Part shown: piece by piece, positions 37,262 through 48,798 of the stretch
Position numbering within the stretch: position 1 is the first letter of the stretch
Layout of the letters: each line of letters starts with the position of its first letter
Translations under genes and position numbers: made by a program
NCBI GenBank assembly: GCA_018613055.1
Contig: JAGGQZ010000013.1
Location: 372,001-436,000 of the forward strand
Source of the DNA: Chryseobacterium sp. ISL-80
GTDB taxonomy: Bacteria; Bacillota; Bacilli; Bacillales; Cytobacillaceae
Direction: 5' to 3'
DNA: 64,000 nt
The notes under the pieces: model-generated
Told to the model about the DNA's origin: nothing
Databases searched by the model: none
What the model saw: the letters and a program-made list of their open reading frames with translations, nothing else

Positions 37262-37446
37262 AGCGAACTAAAGGATTCCGATAATTAAATCAAAAGTAAA
37301 CCTAATGATTAAATCAACGTGAACCAAATTGTTAAATCGAAAGTAAACCAAAGAATTAAGTCAAAAGTAACCATGCAAACAACGAACTAGAGAGTTCCGA
37401 TAAGTAAACCACACAGGCAACAAACTAAAGAATTCCAATAATAAAC
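37262..37446 (+). repeat. Degenerate direct repeats upstream of hisZ
   Basis: Two interleaved motifs recur. CGAACTAAAGGATTCCGATAA-like copies lie at about 37264, 37383 and 37420. TTAAATCAAAAGTAAACC-like copies lie at about 37285, 37309, 37332 and 37357. The block ends ~30 nt before the hisZ start. There is no open frame. Confidence 0.7.
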
Positions 37447-37478
37447 CAACCACATCGGCAACGAAGAGGGTGACCATA

Positions 37479-38654
37479 TTGAGTAGATTATTCATGTTTG
37501 AAAAACCGCTTGGCATGCGGGATACACTACCGGATTTGCATGAAGCGAAGGAAAGGGTCCGCAGCTCAATCGAAATGGAAATGAAACGCTGGGGTTTTCA
37601 GTTCATAGAAACCCCTGCGCTCGAATATTACGAAACGGTCGGAACGGCATCGGCAATACTGGATCAGCAATTGTTCAAGCTGCTGGACCAGCAGGGGCAC
37701 ACTTTGGTGCTGCGGCCCGATATGACCGCTCCAATCGCCAGGGTTGCGGCGTCCAAGCTTTACAAAGACCAGATACCGTTAAGACTGGCTTATTCGGCGA
37801 ACGTCTACCGTGCCCAGCAACGTGAAGGTGGCAGGCCGGCAGAGTTTGAACAAATCGGGGTCGAGTGTATCGGCGACGATTCTGTCAGTGCTGATGGCGA
37901 AATGATTGCCTTGGCGATTTCCTCACTGAAAAAAGCAGGTTTGGAACAATTCCAGCTTTCAGTTGGACATGTAGGCTTCGTCAACGAATTATTCGTGCAG
38001 ATCCTTGGAAACGAGGAACGGGCCAGGGAATTGACGAAATTTTTATATGAGAAAAATTATGTTGGCTATCGTGAGCATGTCAAATCACTGCCTCTTTCAT
38101 CGATTGATTCGCAAAGGCTGCTTGCCTTCCTGGAATTGCGCGGCGGCCCTGAAGTGATCGGCAAAGCGCTGGAACTTGTCGAGAACGGGAAAGGCAGAGC
38201 GGCGCTTGACGAACTGAAGCTGCTCTGGGATGTCATCGAGAATTTTGGAGAAAGCAGCCGAATCAAGTTCGATCTGACAATTGTAAGCCATATGAGCTAC
38301 TATACAGGAATTCTATTCGAGGTATATGCCGGAATGGTCGGTTTTCCAATCGGCAATGGCGGGCGCTATGACAAATTACTCGAGAAATTCGGCAAAACAA
38401 CCGGAGCGACAGGATTTGCCATCAGGCTGGACCGTCTGCTTGAAAGTCTCGGAGACCTCGGAGAGCCAGAGCCTGTCACTTGCATTCTTTTTAGTCCGGA
38501 ACGAAGGAAGGAAGCCTATCAGATGGCGGCGCAAAAAAGGGGAGACGGTGAACGGATCGTCCTGCAGGATATCAGCGCGGTCCGCAATCTTGATGCGTGT
38601 TCAAATGTTTTTGCCAATGTCGTTTTCCTTGTAGGGAAGGAGGGAACGCAATGA
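37479..38654 (+). CDS. hisZ: ATP phosphoribosyltransferase regulatory subunit
   Basis: A HisRS-like protein without tRNA charging that activates the short form of HisG and confers histidine feedback control. It has 391 residues. Class II aminoacyl-tRNA synthetase features are visible: [13 protein letters not shown] at the N-terminus, motif 2 [26 protein letters not shown] (~115-135) and [14 protein letters not shown] (~290). TTG 37479 is preferred, with AGAGGGTGA 5 nt upstream; ATG 37494 would be too far from it. It is the first gene of the his operon, behind a repeat-filled leader with no T-box consensus. Confidence 0.93.
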   Translation: MSRLFMFEKPLGMRDTLPDLHEAKERVRSSIEMEMKRWGFQFIETPALEYYETVGTASAILDQQLFKLLDQQGHTLVLRPDMTAPIARVAASKLYKDQIPLRLAYSANVYRAQQREGGRPAEFEQIGVECIGDDSVSADGEMIALAISSLKKAGLEQFQLSVGHVGFVNELFVQILGNEERARELTKFLYEKNYVGYREHVKSLPLSSIDSQRLLAFLELRGGPEVIGKALELVENGKGRAALDELKLLWDVIENFGESSRIKFDLTIVSHMSYYTGILFEVYAGMVGFPIGNGGRYDKLLEKFGKTTGATGFAIRLDRLLESLGDLGEPEPVTCILFSPERRKEAYQMAAQKRGDGERIVLQDISAVRNLDACSNVFANVVFLVGKEGTQ

Positions 38655-39274
38655 ATGAACAGCTGACGATCGCGATGCCGAAGGGCAGGATTTTTACCGA
38701 AGCAGTCGAACTGCTGCGCAACGCGGGATTCAATCTTCCTCCTGAATTCGATGACTCGCGCAAGTTGATTATCGATGTCGAAGAAGAAAATTTCCGCTTC
38801 ATCCTCGCCAAGCCAATGGATGTGGCAACATATGTAGAGCATGGTGTCGCCGATCTCGGAATTGCCGGGAAGGACGTCCTGCTTGAGGAAGAACGCGATG
38901 TGTACGAGCTGCTCGATTTAAAAATCAGCGGCTGCTACCTCGCTGTCGCAGGGCTCCCTGATACAAAAATGAATGATGTCGCACCGAAAATCGCGACGAA
39001 ATATCCAAATATCGCTGCTGCTTATTTCCGTGAACAGGGCGAGCAGGTCGAGATCATCAAATTAAACGGATCGATTGAGCTTGCGCCACTGATTGGCCTT
39101 GCCGATCGGATTGTCGATATCGTATCAACTGGCAGGACCCTGAAAGAAAACGGCCTCGTCGAATACGAAACGATTACCGGCGTGACCTCAAGGCTGATCG
39201 TGAACCCGGTCAGCTACCGGATCAAGGACGAGCGCATCAGCGAATTGATCAAGAGATTGAATGAAGTAATCTGA
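38651..39274 (+). CDS. hisG: ATP phosphoribosyltransferase, short form
   Basis: Catalyses the first committed step of histidine synthesis, ATP + PRPP to PR-ATP. Its 207 residues mark it as the short HisG type, which needs HisZ. Conserved blocks are [10 protein letters not shown] (~5-14), [10 protein letters not shown] (~67) and the PRPP loop [14 protein letters not shown] (~158). ATG 38651 overlaps the hisZ stop (ATGA) and has AAGGAGGG upstream; the frame extension to 38597 is not used. Confidence 0.96.
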   Translation: MNEQLTIAMPKGRIFTEAVELLRNAGFNLPPEFDDSRKLIIDVEEENFRFILAKPMDVATYVEHGVADLGIAGKDVLLEEERDVYELLDLKISGCYLAVAGLPDTKMNDVAPKIATKYPNIAAAYFREQGEQVEIIKLNGSIELAPLIGLADRIVDIVSTGRTLKENGLVEYETITGVTSRLIVNPVSYRIKDERISELIKRLNEVI

Positions 39275-39299
39275 TAGTTGAATCTGAAAGGATTTGATT

Positions 39300-40568
39300 T
39301 TGGTGGAAATTTTACAGATAGACGGCAATTTGTCACTGAAACGGACCGTGGATGGCGGAACGGAAGACCAGCGCAAGGCCGTGAAGGCGATCATCGCGGA
39401 AGTCAGGGTTGCGGGCGACCAGGCTCTTAAGGCTTTTACCGAAAAATTCGACTCTGTGATGCTTGATGAATTCAGAGTAACACAAGAAGAGATTTCTGAA
39501 GCTTATAAAGCAGTCAGCAGTGAGTTAGTGGACATCATCACTGAAGCAGCAGCTAATATCCGCACATACCACGAAAAGCAGCTGCGCCCATCGTGGATGA
39601 CGACAGAGGAAAATGGCACGATGCTTGGCCAGAAGGTGACACCGCTCGATTCTGTCGGTGTATATGTCCCGGGTGGAACTGCAGCATACCCATCATCTGT
39701 ATTGATGAATGTCATTCCCGCAAAAACGGCAGGTGTGGAGCGAATCGTCATGGTTTCGCCACCCGGCCGAGATGGGAAGCTTCCGGCGGGTGTGCTGGTT
39801 GCGGCCGACATCGCAGGGGTAAAAGAAATCTATAAAGTCGGCGGAGCCCAGGCAATTGCGGCTCTGGCATATGGAACGGAAACGATCATGCCGGTCGATA
39901 AGATCACCGGTCCCGGCAATATTTATGTCGCCCTCGCCAAGCGCGAGGTGTTCGGCGATGTCGCCATCGATATGATTGCAGGCCCAAGTGAAATCGGGAT
40001 TCTTGCCGACGACACAGCGCGAGCCAATGAAATTGCGGCCGACCTGCTATCCCAGGCGGAGCATGATCCGCGTGCGTGCGCAGTCCTTGTGACCACATCC
40101 CGGACTCTGGCAGAAGACGTGCTGGACGAGGTGTATAAACAGCTGTCACACTTGCCGCGAAAGGATATCGCCACAGTTGCGATCGAGGATTTCGGGGCAA
40201 TCTATGTTGCGGCTAATCTGGAAGAAGCCATCGGAGCGATCAATCAGCTGGCTCCGGAGCATCTTGAGGTCGTTACGGAAAATCCAGTCGAATTGCTCGG
40301 TAAAATAAAGCATGCAGGAGCGATTTTCCTTGGCAGATACAGTTCGGAACCGGTTGGCGATTATTTTGCCGGACCAAACCACGTCCTGCCTACGAATGGA
40401 ACAGCGCGCTTTTCGAGTCCGCTCAGCGTCGAGGATTTCCAGAAAAAATCGAGCGTGATTTTATACAGTGAGCAGGCGATGAACGCCAATGGAGCGAAGA
40501 TTGCTGAATTCGCAAGGCTCGAGGGGCTTGAAGCTCACGCCCGTGCAGTAGAGGCACGACTTAAATAA
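39300..40568 (+). CDS. hisD: Histidinol dehydrogenase
   Basis: Zinc- and NAD-dependent enzyme oxidising L-histidinol to histidine, the final two steps. About 422 residues. Motifs include [16 protein letters not shown] (~120-135), [37 protein letters not shown], and [27 protein letters not shown] with metal and catalytic residues near the C-terminus. Start choice lies among TTG 39294, TTG 39300 and GTG 39303; GAAAGGA at 39286 best fits 39300. Confidence 0.95.
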   Translation: MVEILQIDGNLSLKRTVDGGTEDQRKAVKAIIAEVRVAGDQALKAFTEKFDSVMLDEFRVTQEEISEAYKAVSSELVDIITEAAANIRTYHEKQLRPSWMTTEENGTMLGQKVTPLDSVGVYVPGGTAAYPSSVLMNVIPAKTAGVERIVMVSPPGRDGKLPAGVLVAADIAGVKEIYKVGGAQAIAALAYGTETIMPVDKITGPGNIYVALAKREVFGDVAIDMIAGPSEIGILADDTARANEIAADLLSQAEHDPRACAVLVTTSRTLAEDVLDEVYKQLSHLPRKDIATVAIEDFGAIYVAANLEEAIGAINQLAPEHLEVVTENPVELLGKIKHAGAIFLGRYSSEPVGDYFAGPNHVLPTNGTARFSSPLSVEDFQKKSSVILYSEQAMNANGAKIAEFARLEGLEAHARAVEARLK

Positions 40569-40591
40569 GATTTTGATCCGGAGGTAAAATC

Positions 40592-41179
40592 ATGGAACGG
40601 ACGGCAACAGTGAACAGATATACAAATGAAACGAAAATAGATTTGACGTTTGGCATCGATGGGGAAGGGAAGTCCTCTCTCGAAACCGGCTTACCTTTCC
40701 TATCACACATGCTTGATTTATTCGCAAAGCACGGACAATTTGATTTGTCTGTGGACGCAAATGGAGATGTTGAGGTCGATGGTCACCACACAACCGAAGA
40801 TATCGGCATCTGCATCGGCCAGGCTCTACGTGAGGCACTTGGCGATAAAAAGGGAATCAAGCGCTATGGAAACGCGTTTGTTCCAATGGATGAGGCACTT
40901 GCCCAGGTAGTCATCGACTTAAGCAACCGGCCGCATCTTGAAATGCGCGCAGAATTCCCATCGCAGCAGGTCGGCACTTTCGATGTCGAGCTTGTCCATG
41001 AGTTCCTGTGGAAGCTGGCACTTGAAGCGAGGATGAACCTTCATGTCATCGTCCATTACGGTAAAAACACGCATCACATGATTGAGGCGGTATTTAAAGC
41101 ACTTGGCCGGGCACTTGATGAAGCAACGACCATCGACCCGCGCGTAAAAGGCGTTCCATCAACGAAGGGGATGCTGTAA
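40592..41179 (+). CDS. hisB: Imidazoleglycerol-phosphate dehydratase
   Basis: Dehydrates IGP to imidazole-acetol phosphate. At 195 residues it is the monofunctional Bacillus type without the phosphatase domain of enterobacterial HisB. Manganese-binding clusters are seen as FLSHML, DGHHTTEDIG and the C-terminal VHYGKNTHHMIEAVFKALGRAL. GGAGG lies 6-7 nt before the ATG. Confidence 0.97.
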   Translation: MERTATVNRYTNETKIDLTFGIDGEGKSSLETGLPFLSHMLDLFAKHGQFDLSVDANGDVEVDGHHTTEDIGICIGQALREALGDKKGIKRYGNAFVPMDEALAQVVIDLSNRPHLEMRAEFPSQQVGTFDVELVHEFLWKLALEARMNLHVIVHYGKNTHHMIEAVFKALGRALDEATTIDPRVKGVPSTKGML

Positions 41180-41256
41180 AGGTGTCTCAAATCGAGGGGG
41201 AGCTGAACAGTGGTCTTTAAATAGCAACTGATTTTCAAACGGAAGGAAGTTAAACC

Positions 41257-41898
41257 ATGATTGGCATCGTCGATTACGGCATGGGCAATCTGTTCAGCGT
41301 CAGCAAAGCGCTCGAACGGCTGGATGCGCCCTATTTTATCTCACAATACAAAGACGGATTAATGGAAGCAGATGCACTCCTTGTTCCGGGAGTAGGCTCA
41401 TTCCGTGACGCGATGGACGTGTTGAATCGGACTGGTCTGGCAGACATGATCCGTGATTTTGCGGCGACCGGCAAGCCTGTGCTTGGGATTTGCCTTGGCA
41501 TGCAGCTGCTTTTTGAAGAAAGCACAGAGAACGGTAAGACAAAAGGGCTCAGTCTTCTTCCTGGGAAAGTCGGACGTTTCAGCGGCCGAACAGCCGAAGG
41601 GGATGCCTATAAGGTTCCGCATATGGGATGGAACAAGCTTCGTTTTACCGGTAATTCGCCATTGCTCGCTTCACTTGAAGAGGATTATGTCTACTTCGTC
41701 CATTCCTATTATGTAAAAACGGATAACCAGGACGTGCTGGTCGCAGTCGGTGATTATTACGATATTGAAGTGCCGGCCATCGTTGGCAGGGGGAATATCT
41801 ACGGCATGCAATTCCATCCGGAGAAAAGCAGTGACATGGGAATGAGCCTGCTCCGCAATTTCACGGAATTGGCAGCAGAAAGGAAGTCTGAGCGATGA
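41257..41898 (+). CDS. hisH: Imidazole glycerol phosphate synthase, glutaminase subunit
   Basis: Class I glutamine amidotransferase that feeds ammonia to HisF. It has 213 residues. The nucleophile is Cys79 (LGICLGMQ), and the His-Glu pair is in [13 protein letters not shown] (~188-200). IVDYGMGNL at the N-terminus is typical. ATG 41257 follows GGAAGGAAG. A 77-nt gap separates it from hisB, the longest inside the operon; its stop overlaps hisA by 4 nt. Confidence 0.96.
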   Translation: MIGIVDYGMGNLFSVSKALERLDAPYFISQYKDGLMEADALLVPGVGSFRDAMDVLNRTGLADMIRDFAATGKPVLGICLGMQLLFEESTENGKTKGLSLLPGKVGRFSGRTAEGDAYKVPHMGWNKLRFTGNSPLLASLEEDYVYFVHSYYVKTDNQDVLVAVGDYYDIEVPAIVGRGNIYGMQFHPEKSSDMGMSLLRNFTELAAERKSER

Positions 41899-42626
41899 AA
41901 TTCACAATCTACCCGGCAATCGACATGCGCGGCGGAAAATGTGTCCGGCTGCTGCAGGGCGATTATGATAAGGAAACGGTTTATGGGGATTCCCCTTTTG
42001 AAATGGCAAAGAAATTCGCCGCTGAAGGAGCGGAATGGATTCACATGGTCGACCTTGACGGGGCCAGGGATGGCAAAAGAGTCAACGACCAGTTCGTCAT
42101 CCAGGCTGCCCAGGAGCTTGGCGTGAACGTCCAAATAGGCGGCGGGATTCGCAGCGAGGCGGACATCAACCACTATCTTGAGAATGGCGTCACCCGTGTC
42201 ATCATCGGCAGCATTGCTGTTTCCAATCCTGAGTTTGCAGAGGAGATGGTCCGGAAGTACGGCGCGAAAATCGCGATCGGCCTTGATGCAAAAAATGGCT
42301 TCGTGGCAACGCACGGCTGGCTGAACACTTCGGAGGTAAGTGCCGTCGAGCTTGGCAAAAGATTCGCTGATGCTGGAGCGGAGACGTTTATTTTCACCGA
42401 TATTGCAACCGACGGTACGCTTGCAGGCCCGAATGTCGAGGCAACCCGCCAGTTGGCATTGGAAACAGGAAAAAGCGTCATTGCGTCCGGCGGTGTCAGC
42501 ACGCTTGATGATTTGGCAGCCCTACGCCAGCTTCGTGAAGATGGCATCAGCGGCGCGATTGTCGGCAAAGCCATCTATGAAAGCCGTTTCTCGGTAAAAG
42601 CTGCGCTGGAAATGGGGAATGCCTGA
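41895..42626 (+). CDS. hisA: ProFAR isomerase
   Basis: Amadori isomerisation of ProFAR to PRFAR on a (beta-alpha)8 barrel. It has 243 residues. Asp8 in [14 protein letters not shown] and the second catalytic Asp in [13 protein letters not shown] (~125-135 region) are visible, along with the half-barrel phosphate motifs IGGGIRS and [11 protein letters not shown]. It overlaps hisH by 4 nt and shares one base with the hisF start. Confidence 0.96.
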   Translation: MKFTIYPAIDMRGGKCVRLLQGDYDKETVYGDSPFEMAKKFAAEGAEWIHMVDLDGARDGKRVNDQFVIQAAQELGVNVQIGGGIRSEADINHYLENGVTRVIIGSIAVSNPEFAEEMVRKYGAKIAIGLDAKNGFVATHGWLNTSEVSAVELGKRFADAGAETFIFTDIATDGTLAGPNVEATRQLALETGKSVIASGGVSTLDDLAALRQLREDGISGAIVGKAIYESRFSVKAALEMGNA

Positions 42627-43384
42627 TGCTGAGCAAGCGAATCATCCCCTGTCTTGATGTAAAAGAAGGCCGCGTCGTAAAAGGCATTCAATTCGTTCAG
42701 CTTCGCGATGCCGGCGATCCGGTTGAGCTTGCGAGGTTCTATGATGAGCAGGGAGCAGACGAGCTCGTATTCCTTGATATTTCCGCATCTGTCGAAGGCC
42801 GGAAAACGATGGTCGAGGTTGTCAGGGAAGTGGCTTCCGAACTGGCGATTCCTTTTACGGTAGGCGGCGGAATCAATACTCTTGAGGACATGAAGAGGAT
42901 GCTCCGCTCTGGTGCCGATAAAGTGTCTCTGAATACGGCAGCTGTGAACAATCCGAAACTGATTTCGGAAGGCTCTGATTTCTTCGGAGCCCAGTGCATC
43001 GTCGTTGCGATCGATGCAAAATATGACCCTGAACTCGGTACATGGCGAGTATATACGCATGGCGGCCGCACGCCGACAAACTGGAAAGTCATCGACTGGG
43101 CGAAAGAAGCCGTCCGCCTTGGTGCAGGGGAAATCCTGCTGACAAGCATGGACAGCGACGGTGAAAAAAATGGTTTTGATCTCGCGTTGACACGTGCCGT
43201 CAGTGAAGCGGTAACCGTTCCGGTGATTGCCTCAGGCGGCGCCGGAAATGCCGACCATTTTGTCGATGCATTTATAGATGGAAAAGCGGATGCAGCCCTC
43301 GCAGCTTCGATTTTCCACTACCGTGAAACGTCTGTAAAAGAAGTAAAATCCCATCTGCGCGAAAAAGGAGTGACTGTACGATGA
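42626..43384 (+). CDS. hisF: Imidazole glycerol phosphate synthase, cyclase subunit
   Basis: Cyclase that uses ammonia from HisH to form IGP and AICAR. It has 252 residues. Catalytic Asp11 is in [14 protein letters not shown] and Asp130 in VAIDAKYD; the phosphate motifs [10 protein letters not shown] and [11 protein letters not shown] are present. The start lies on the hisA stop (TGATG) and the end overlaps hisI by 4 nt. Confidence 0.97.
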   Translation: MLSKRIIPCLDVKEGRVVKGIQFVQLRDAGDPVELARFYDEQGADELVFLDISASVEGRKTMVEVVREVASELAIPFTVGGGINTLEDMKRMLRSGADKVSLNTAAVNNPKLISEGSDFFGAQCIVVAIDAKYDPELGTWRVYTHGGRTPTNWKVIDWAKEAVRLGAGEILLTSMDSDGEKNGFDLALTRAVSEAVTVPVIASGGAGNADHFVDAFIDGKADAALAASIFHYRETSVKEVKSHLREKGVTVR

Positions 43385-44025
43385 AAGTAGAAGATTTGAA
43401 ATTTGACAGCAATGGCCTGATTCCTGCGGTCGTTCAGGACGCTTCCACCCGCGAAGTCTTGACCGTCGCCTACATGAATGAAGAATCACTCTCCAAATCA
43501 CTGGAAACACGCGAAACCTGGTTTTACAGCCGTTCCCGCCAGGAGCTCTGGCATAAAGGCGCAACAAGCGGGAATACCCAGAAAATCGTTGAGATCAAGT
43601 ACGATTGTGATGGTGACGCACTTGTCGTTCTCGTTGAACCAGCCGGTCCTGCATGCCATACAGGCGCAGTCAGCTGTTTCTCGGAAAATCTCCTTGATAA
43701 GACGACCACAGAAAACACAGCTTTAACCGATTTCGCCGTCATGCTTGAATTGGAAAAAACAATCCGCGACCGTGAACAGGACATGCCAGAAGGCGCCTAC
43801 ACCACCTATCTTTTCGAAAAAGGCGTGGACAAGATTTTAAAGAAAGTCGGAGAAGAGGCAGCGGAAGTCATCATCGCCGCCAAAAACCGAGACGCCGAAG
43901 AACTTAAGTGGGAAGCCGCCGACCTGCTCTACCACCTGATGGTATTGCTGCAGGAACAAAAGCTCCCATTGAAAGAAGTGCTCGGAGTCTTGAATAAAAG
44001 GAAGAAACCCAGCGCAGGAGAGTGA
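43381..44025 (+). CDS. hisI: Bifunctional PR-AMP cyclohydrolase/PR-ATP pyrophosphatase
   Basis: A fusion of the second and third steps of the pathway. HisI occupies ~1-115 ([33 protein letters not shown], zinc site DCDGDALVV and [11 protein letters not shown]). HisE occupies ~120-205 ([38 protein letters not shown]). The 214 residues are usual for HisIE. It is the last gene of the operon, with a terminator across its stop codon. Confidence 0.96.
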   Translation: MKVEDLKFDSNGLIPAVVQDASTREVLTVAYMNEESLSKSLETRETWFYSRSRQELWHKGATSGNTQKIVEIKYDCDGDALVVLVEPAGPACHTGAVSCFSENLLDKTTTENTALTDFAVMLELEKTIRDREQDMPEGAYTTYLFEKGVDKILKKVGEEAAEVIIAAKNRDAEELKWEAADLLYHLMVLLQEQKLPLKEVLGVLNKRKKPSAGE

Positions 44026-44041
44026 AATGCGCTGGTTTTTT
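44009..44041 (+). terminator. Intrinsic terminator of the his operon
   Basis: CCAGCGCA pairs with TGCGCTGG around an 11-nt loop and is followed by TTTTTT. The hisI stop codon sits in the loop. Confidence 0.85.
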
Positions 44042-44052
44042 GCTGTCCACTA

Positions 44053-45024
44053 CTAATCGAAGAAGTTCTTTCCCGGGGAGTAGGTTCGGCCTTTGTTTGT
44101 GCCGGTTAAAACGAGATCCATGGTAGATAGGATTCTCCTTGCAGTAGATGAAGATTTTATTTTCAAGAATTCACGAAACTGCTTATTTGTAATGGAAGGG
44201 CCATATATAAGGAAATAATCCTTCAATGCCTGAACATGTGCATCCACTGATTTGTGTCCACAACTCTTGCAAGTCCAATTTCCCTGATGATAGTCCATGC
44301 CGAATACCTCACATTCAGGACATTGCGCTCCTTGTATCATTTCATCGAAAGGAATGTCCATTGTTTTGTAATTTGGAATCAATGGCTCGTGGGCCTTTAT
44401 TAAATGTTTGGAGACTTTCTTCATATCGTTTTTTGAGAGGAAAGACTTGGGGTACCTCTGATAAAGTGGCGGAATTTTGTATGCTACATACGATGAGCGG
44501 AAGACCCGAAAGCTGACATCCGAGTCGTGATCTGGATTCTTAATTTGAGCCTGGGAATTGCTGATGGCAACCATGTATTCAACAGGAGGAAAATCAATGT
44601 GTTGCTTTTTAAGAAAAGCCTATAATTGGGAGGCTTGAATTCTTGCCTGGAGAATCGGATCAGCAAAAACTTCTTCTATATCATTATGAAATCGTATCAG
44701 TTGGTTGAATTCGGGAAGGAAGGTGAGTGTACCTGCATAATATTTGGAGTCAATATTTAGGAGAAAGTAAGGTGTGATGATAAGGGTATCGAGTTGGAAA
44801 TGGGTATCGTTGATGGGGATTCTTAAATCCTGCAAAATCAGCATTTCTGAGTGGTCGATTTGTGATATATAGTAATCCAGCGTCTTTTCACCCTTGTAAC
44901 CTGCGAGTTTTCGATATAGTTTCTTTTCGAAAACAGCCTTTTTGTAATGTTCCGGGGAAAATCGCTTCACAATTGCTTCTAACATCATGATCTCTTTAGG
45001 ATATTCTCTTGTTTTTCCGATCAA
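44053..45024 (-). pseudogene. NERD-domain protein interrupted by one amber codon
   Basis: A 323-codon frame on the minus strand, broken at 44620-44622 by a single in-frame TAG. The first part (134 residues from TTG 45024, behind AAGGAGTG) is a NERD domain: KLAGYKGEKTLDYY, LRIPINDTHFQLDTLIITPYFLLNIDSKYYAG. After the stop the same frame continues AFLKKQHIDFPPVEYMVAISNS and runs to 44053. That second part contains a zinc ribbon (CPECEVFG...WTCKSC) and a basic C-terminal helical domain. No bases are lost or gained, so one substitution from a full gene explains it. NERD proteins are nuclease-related and poorly characterised. Confidence 0.8.
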
Positions 45025-45103
45025 ATGCTATCACTCCTTAAAAATAATACTGTATTATTCGCTATCTCCTCTGAAAATACCTTCTTTTAAAATGGTGATT
45101 TGC

Positions 45104-45800
45104 TTTTATTGGCGAAAAACAAAATATATCGACCACATTCTGAAATATATCAGCGGATTTCTGATTTTATCGACCACATTCAGAGATATATCGACCAGAT
45201 TTCGCAGGATATCGACCACATCGGTAAAACGGAAGCAAAATTCAAAATCACAAAGAAAAATCATCTTACTTGAGAAGAACTATAGGCGAAAAAGACAAAT
45301 TTGGGAGGAAACTCATTCACAGACGCACCGCGAAGACAAAAAAATCACCTTTTTTAAACCCTCGATCGCATTTTATTGGCGAAAAACAAAATATATCGAC
45401 CACATTCTGAAATATATCAGCGAATTTCTGATTTTATCGACCACATTCAGAGCTATATCGACCAGATTTCGCAGGATATCGACCACATCGATAATACGGA
45501 AGCAAAATTCAAAATCACAAAGAAAATCATCTTACTTGAGAAGAACTATAGCCGAAAAAAACAAATTTGCGAGGAAACTCAAGCACAGACGCACCGCGAC
45601 GACAAAAAAATCACCTTTTTTAAACCCTCGATCGCATTTTATTGGCGAAAAACAAAATATATCGACCACATTCTGAAATATATCAGCGAATTTCTGATTT
45701 TATCGACCACATTCTGAAATATATCAGCGGATTTCTGATTTTATCGACCACATTCAGAGCTATATCGACCAACTTCCATCATATATCGACCACATCAATA
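45104..45800 (+). repeat. 266-bp tandem repeat packed with TATCGACCACATT motifs
   Basis: The segment starting TTTTATTGGCGAAAAAC recurs at 45104, 45371 and 45637, a period of 267 then 266 bp; the third copy is partial. Each copy carries two to three TATCGACCACAT cores; about ten exact TCGACCACAT copies occur overall, plus variants. Long open frames through it are products of the repetition. No ribosome binding site or recognised protein is seen, so I treat the whole 45025-46001 gap as non-coding. Confidence 0.85.
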
Positions 45801-46001
45801 GAGCACCCATAAACTCCCCACCCACAATTTCACTACCACACCTTCTCGAACCCTCTGTCCGTATGTTATACTACATTAGTTAAAGTTGCTTCGATAAAAC
45901 ACTGTATGTGTATTCTTATACAAACCACTAGGCTTAATGGATATAGTTTTATTAAAAGGTTCAATCGATATAGTATTACTACAATATAAATGGAGGATCA
46001 C

Positions 46002-47510
46002 ATGGGAAAAGACTCTAAAGCAACGAAGCAAAAAGGCCAATTGCTGTCTTTCGTTCCTACTGGTGAGTACTATTTCACCAAAGGGGTCAAGGCTTTCCAC
46101 AGGCGGGATCTGAAGAAGGCTGAGAAGTATTTCGAGCGTGCGATGCATCTTGAGCCGGGCGAGCCGATGATTGTTTGCCAGCTGGCGATCGTGCAGTCGG
46201 AATTGGGTGATTATCAGCAATCTAACCGTCTTTTGCACTTGGTCCTCGAAGATCTGGATGAAAACATGGCGGAGTGCCATTACTTCCTGGCGAATAACTA
46301 CGCTCATATGGGTTTGTTCCGCGATGCGTTCAGGCATGCGAATTTATACCTGGAAGTGAATGAAGATGGCGAGTTCGCGGAGGATGCGAACGATCTTCTG
46401 GAGCTTCTGACGATGGAAGCGGAAGAAATGGATGAGGATTATTATGAAGAGGATGATCTGATCGTCAAGCAGGAGGAAGCGCGCAATCACCTTGAATCTG
46501 GGGAGTTTCCGCGGGCGATCGAGATTTTTCAGGAGGTCATCGAGGAGTATCCGGAATACTGGTCGGCATACAATAACCTGGCGCTGGCGTATTTTTACCT
46601 TGGGGAAACGGTCAAGGCCCGTGACATCCTGAATGATGTACTCGAGCAGAATCCAGGGAACCTGCATGCGCTCTGCAATGCGCTTGTATTCGCGCATTAC
46701 CAGGGGCAAGAGAAGGAAGGCCAGGATCTTAAGGATTCGCTTGAAAAAATCCATCCGATCCACGTTGAGCACCAGTTCAAGCTCGGTGCCACGTTCGCGC
46801 TTGTCGGCGAGTACGAACTAGCTTACCGCTGGCTGAAGAAGCTGCAAAAGTCAGGTTTTGAAGGCGACGGTGCCTTTTATTACTGGCTGGCGCATTCGTC
46901 TTATTTTACCGGCAGAGAAAATACCGCACGGACAGCCTGGAAAAAGGTTCTCGAGTTCAATCCTGAAAAAGATGGAATGGAGCCATGGGCAGATAAGCCG
47001 GGCGTGAAGTTCGAAGCGCAGGTTTCGGCGATTCTGAACCAGTTGAACAGCGATTATCCGGAGGAACGCCTTTTTGCGTTATTTCTCACATCTGTATCCG
47101 CGAAAAAGAAAGAAATTCTCGCAGCAGATACTTCAACGGATAAAATGACGGAGATGGAAAAATCATATTTTGCCTATGTAACCTCCGGCAAGCTGAGCAG
47201 CAAGGAAGAAGAAGTAAAGGGTGCTCATGAAACGGCGAAGCTATTGTACGACCACCACCAGCCAATTGGCAAAAATGAAGCCGGCGTCTACATCATGTGG
47301 TTTTCGGTATTCGAGCAGGCGGCAAAGGCAGGCTACGATTTTAAAAACAAGAAAGCATGGGCGGCAGCTGTCGATTATCTCTGGGATAAGCTGAGGAATA
47401 TCAGCACGACGAAAGCGGCAGTCGCGAAAAAATACGGATTATCCGTATCCACGCTGTCCAAATACATCAATTTGGCTAGTGAGTTTCTTCATGAAGAAGA
47501 CAGCATCTAA
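46002..47510 (+). CDS. yvcD: Tetratricopeptide-repeat protein YvcD
   Basis: A 502-residue soluble protein. TPR units start near residue 22 (YYFTKGVKAFHRRDLKKAEKYFERAMHLEPGEP) and continue to about 330, interrupted by an acidic segment (EEMDEDYYEEDD, ~145). The C-terminal ~150 residues end in an HTH-like AAVAKKYGLSVSTLSKYI. It probably acts as a protein-interaction scaffold; function is unknown. ATG 46002 has GGAGG 5 nt upstream and is preferred to ATG 45990, which overlaps that site. Placement between the his operon and trxB matches yvcD in B. subtilis. Confidence 0.82.
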   Translation: MGKDSKATKQKGQLLSFVPTGEYYFTKGVKAFHRRDLKKAEKYFERAMHLEPGEPMIVCQLAIVQSELGDYQQSNRLLHLVLEDLDENMAECHYFLANNYAHMGLFRDAFRHANLYLEVNEDGEFAEDANDLLELLTMEAEEMDEDYYEEDDLIVKQEEARNHLESGEFPRAIEIFQEVIEEYPEYWSAYNNLALAYFYLGETVKARDILNDVLEQNPGNLHALCNALVFAHYQGQEKEGQDLKDSLEKIHPIHVEHQFKLGATFALVGEYELAYRWLKKLQKSGFEGDGAFYYWLAHSSYFTGRENTARTAWKKVLEFNPEKDGMEPWADKPGVKFEAQVSAILNQLNSDYPEERLFALFLTSVSAKKKEILAADTSTDKMTEMEKSYFAYVTSGKLSSKEEEVKGAHETAKLLYDHHQPIGKNEAGVYIMWFSVFEQAAKAGYDFKNKKAWAAAVDYLWDKLRNISTTKAAVAKKYGLSVSTLSKYINLASEFLHEEDSI

Positions 47511-47560
47511 AGGGTAAACTGAGTCTGCAAATTGCAGGCAAAGTTTATCCTTTTTTTCTT
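47510..47560 (+). terminator. Intrinsic terminator of yvcD
   Basis: AAGGGTAAACT pairs with AGTTTATCCTT, with an inner CTGC/GCAG hairpin. Seven T residues follow. Confidence 0.8.
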
Positions 47561-47588
47561 TTAAAAGGATACAATCAAGGGTATATGA

Positions 47589-48683
<1,095 letters not shown>

Positions 48684-48696
48684 TAGACAAATGACA

Positions 48697-48730
48697 AGCC
48701 CGCCGCTATGATTTGGCGGGCTATTATTTT
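48697..48730 (+). terminator. Intrinsic terminator of trxB
   Basis: AGCCCGCC pairs with GGCGGGCT around a 10-nt loop, followed by ATTATTTT. Confidence 0.8.
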
Positions 48731-48798
48731 ACTTCTAAATGGTAAAAACATCACATCGCGGCATAAATTAACAAAAAGTAATTATTTATTAATTCTTC

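Noticed and set aside
37216-37478. T-box riboswitch in front of hisZ
   Set aside because: No AGGGTGGNACCGCG consensus, no specifier-type stem and no terminator/antiterminator pair; the region is degenerate direct repeats.
44469-44574. Reading the 44053-44574 frame as an independent gene starting at ATG 44574
   Set aside because: The frame continues upstream through a single stop into the NERD domain, and there is no clear ribosome binding site at 44574; a broken single gene is simpler.
44987-45676. A 229-codon open frame (and shorter ones at 45376-45717) through the repeat block
   Set aside because: The sequence is made of near-identical 266-bp copies, the translation is a repeated low-complexity text, there is no ribosome binding site, and its left end overlaps the NERD gene start.
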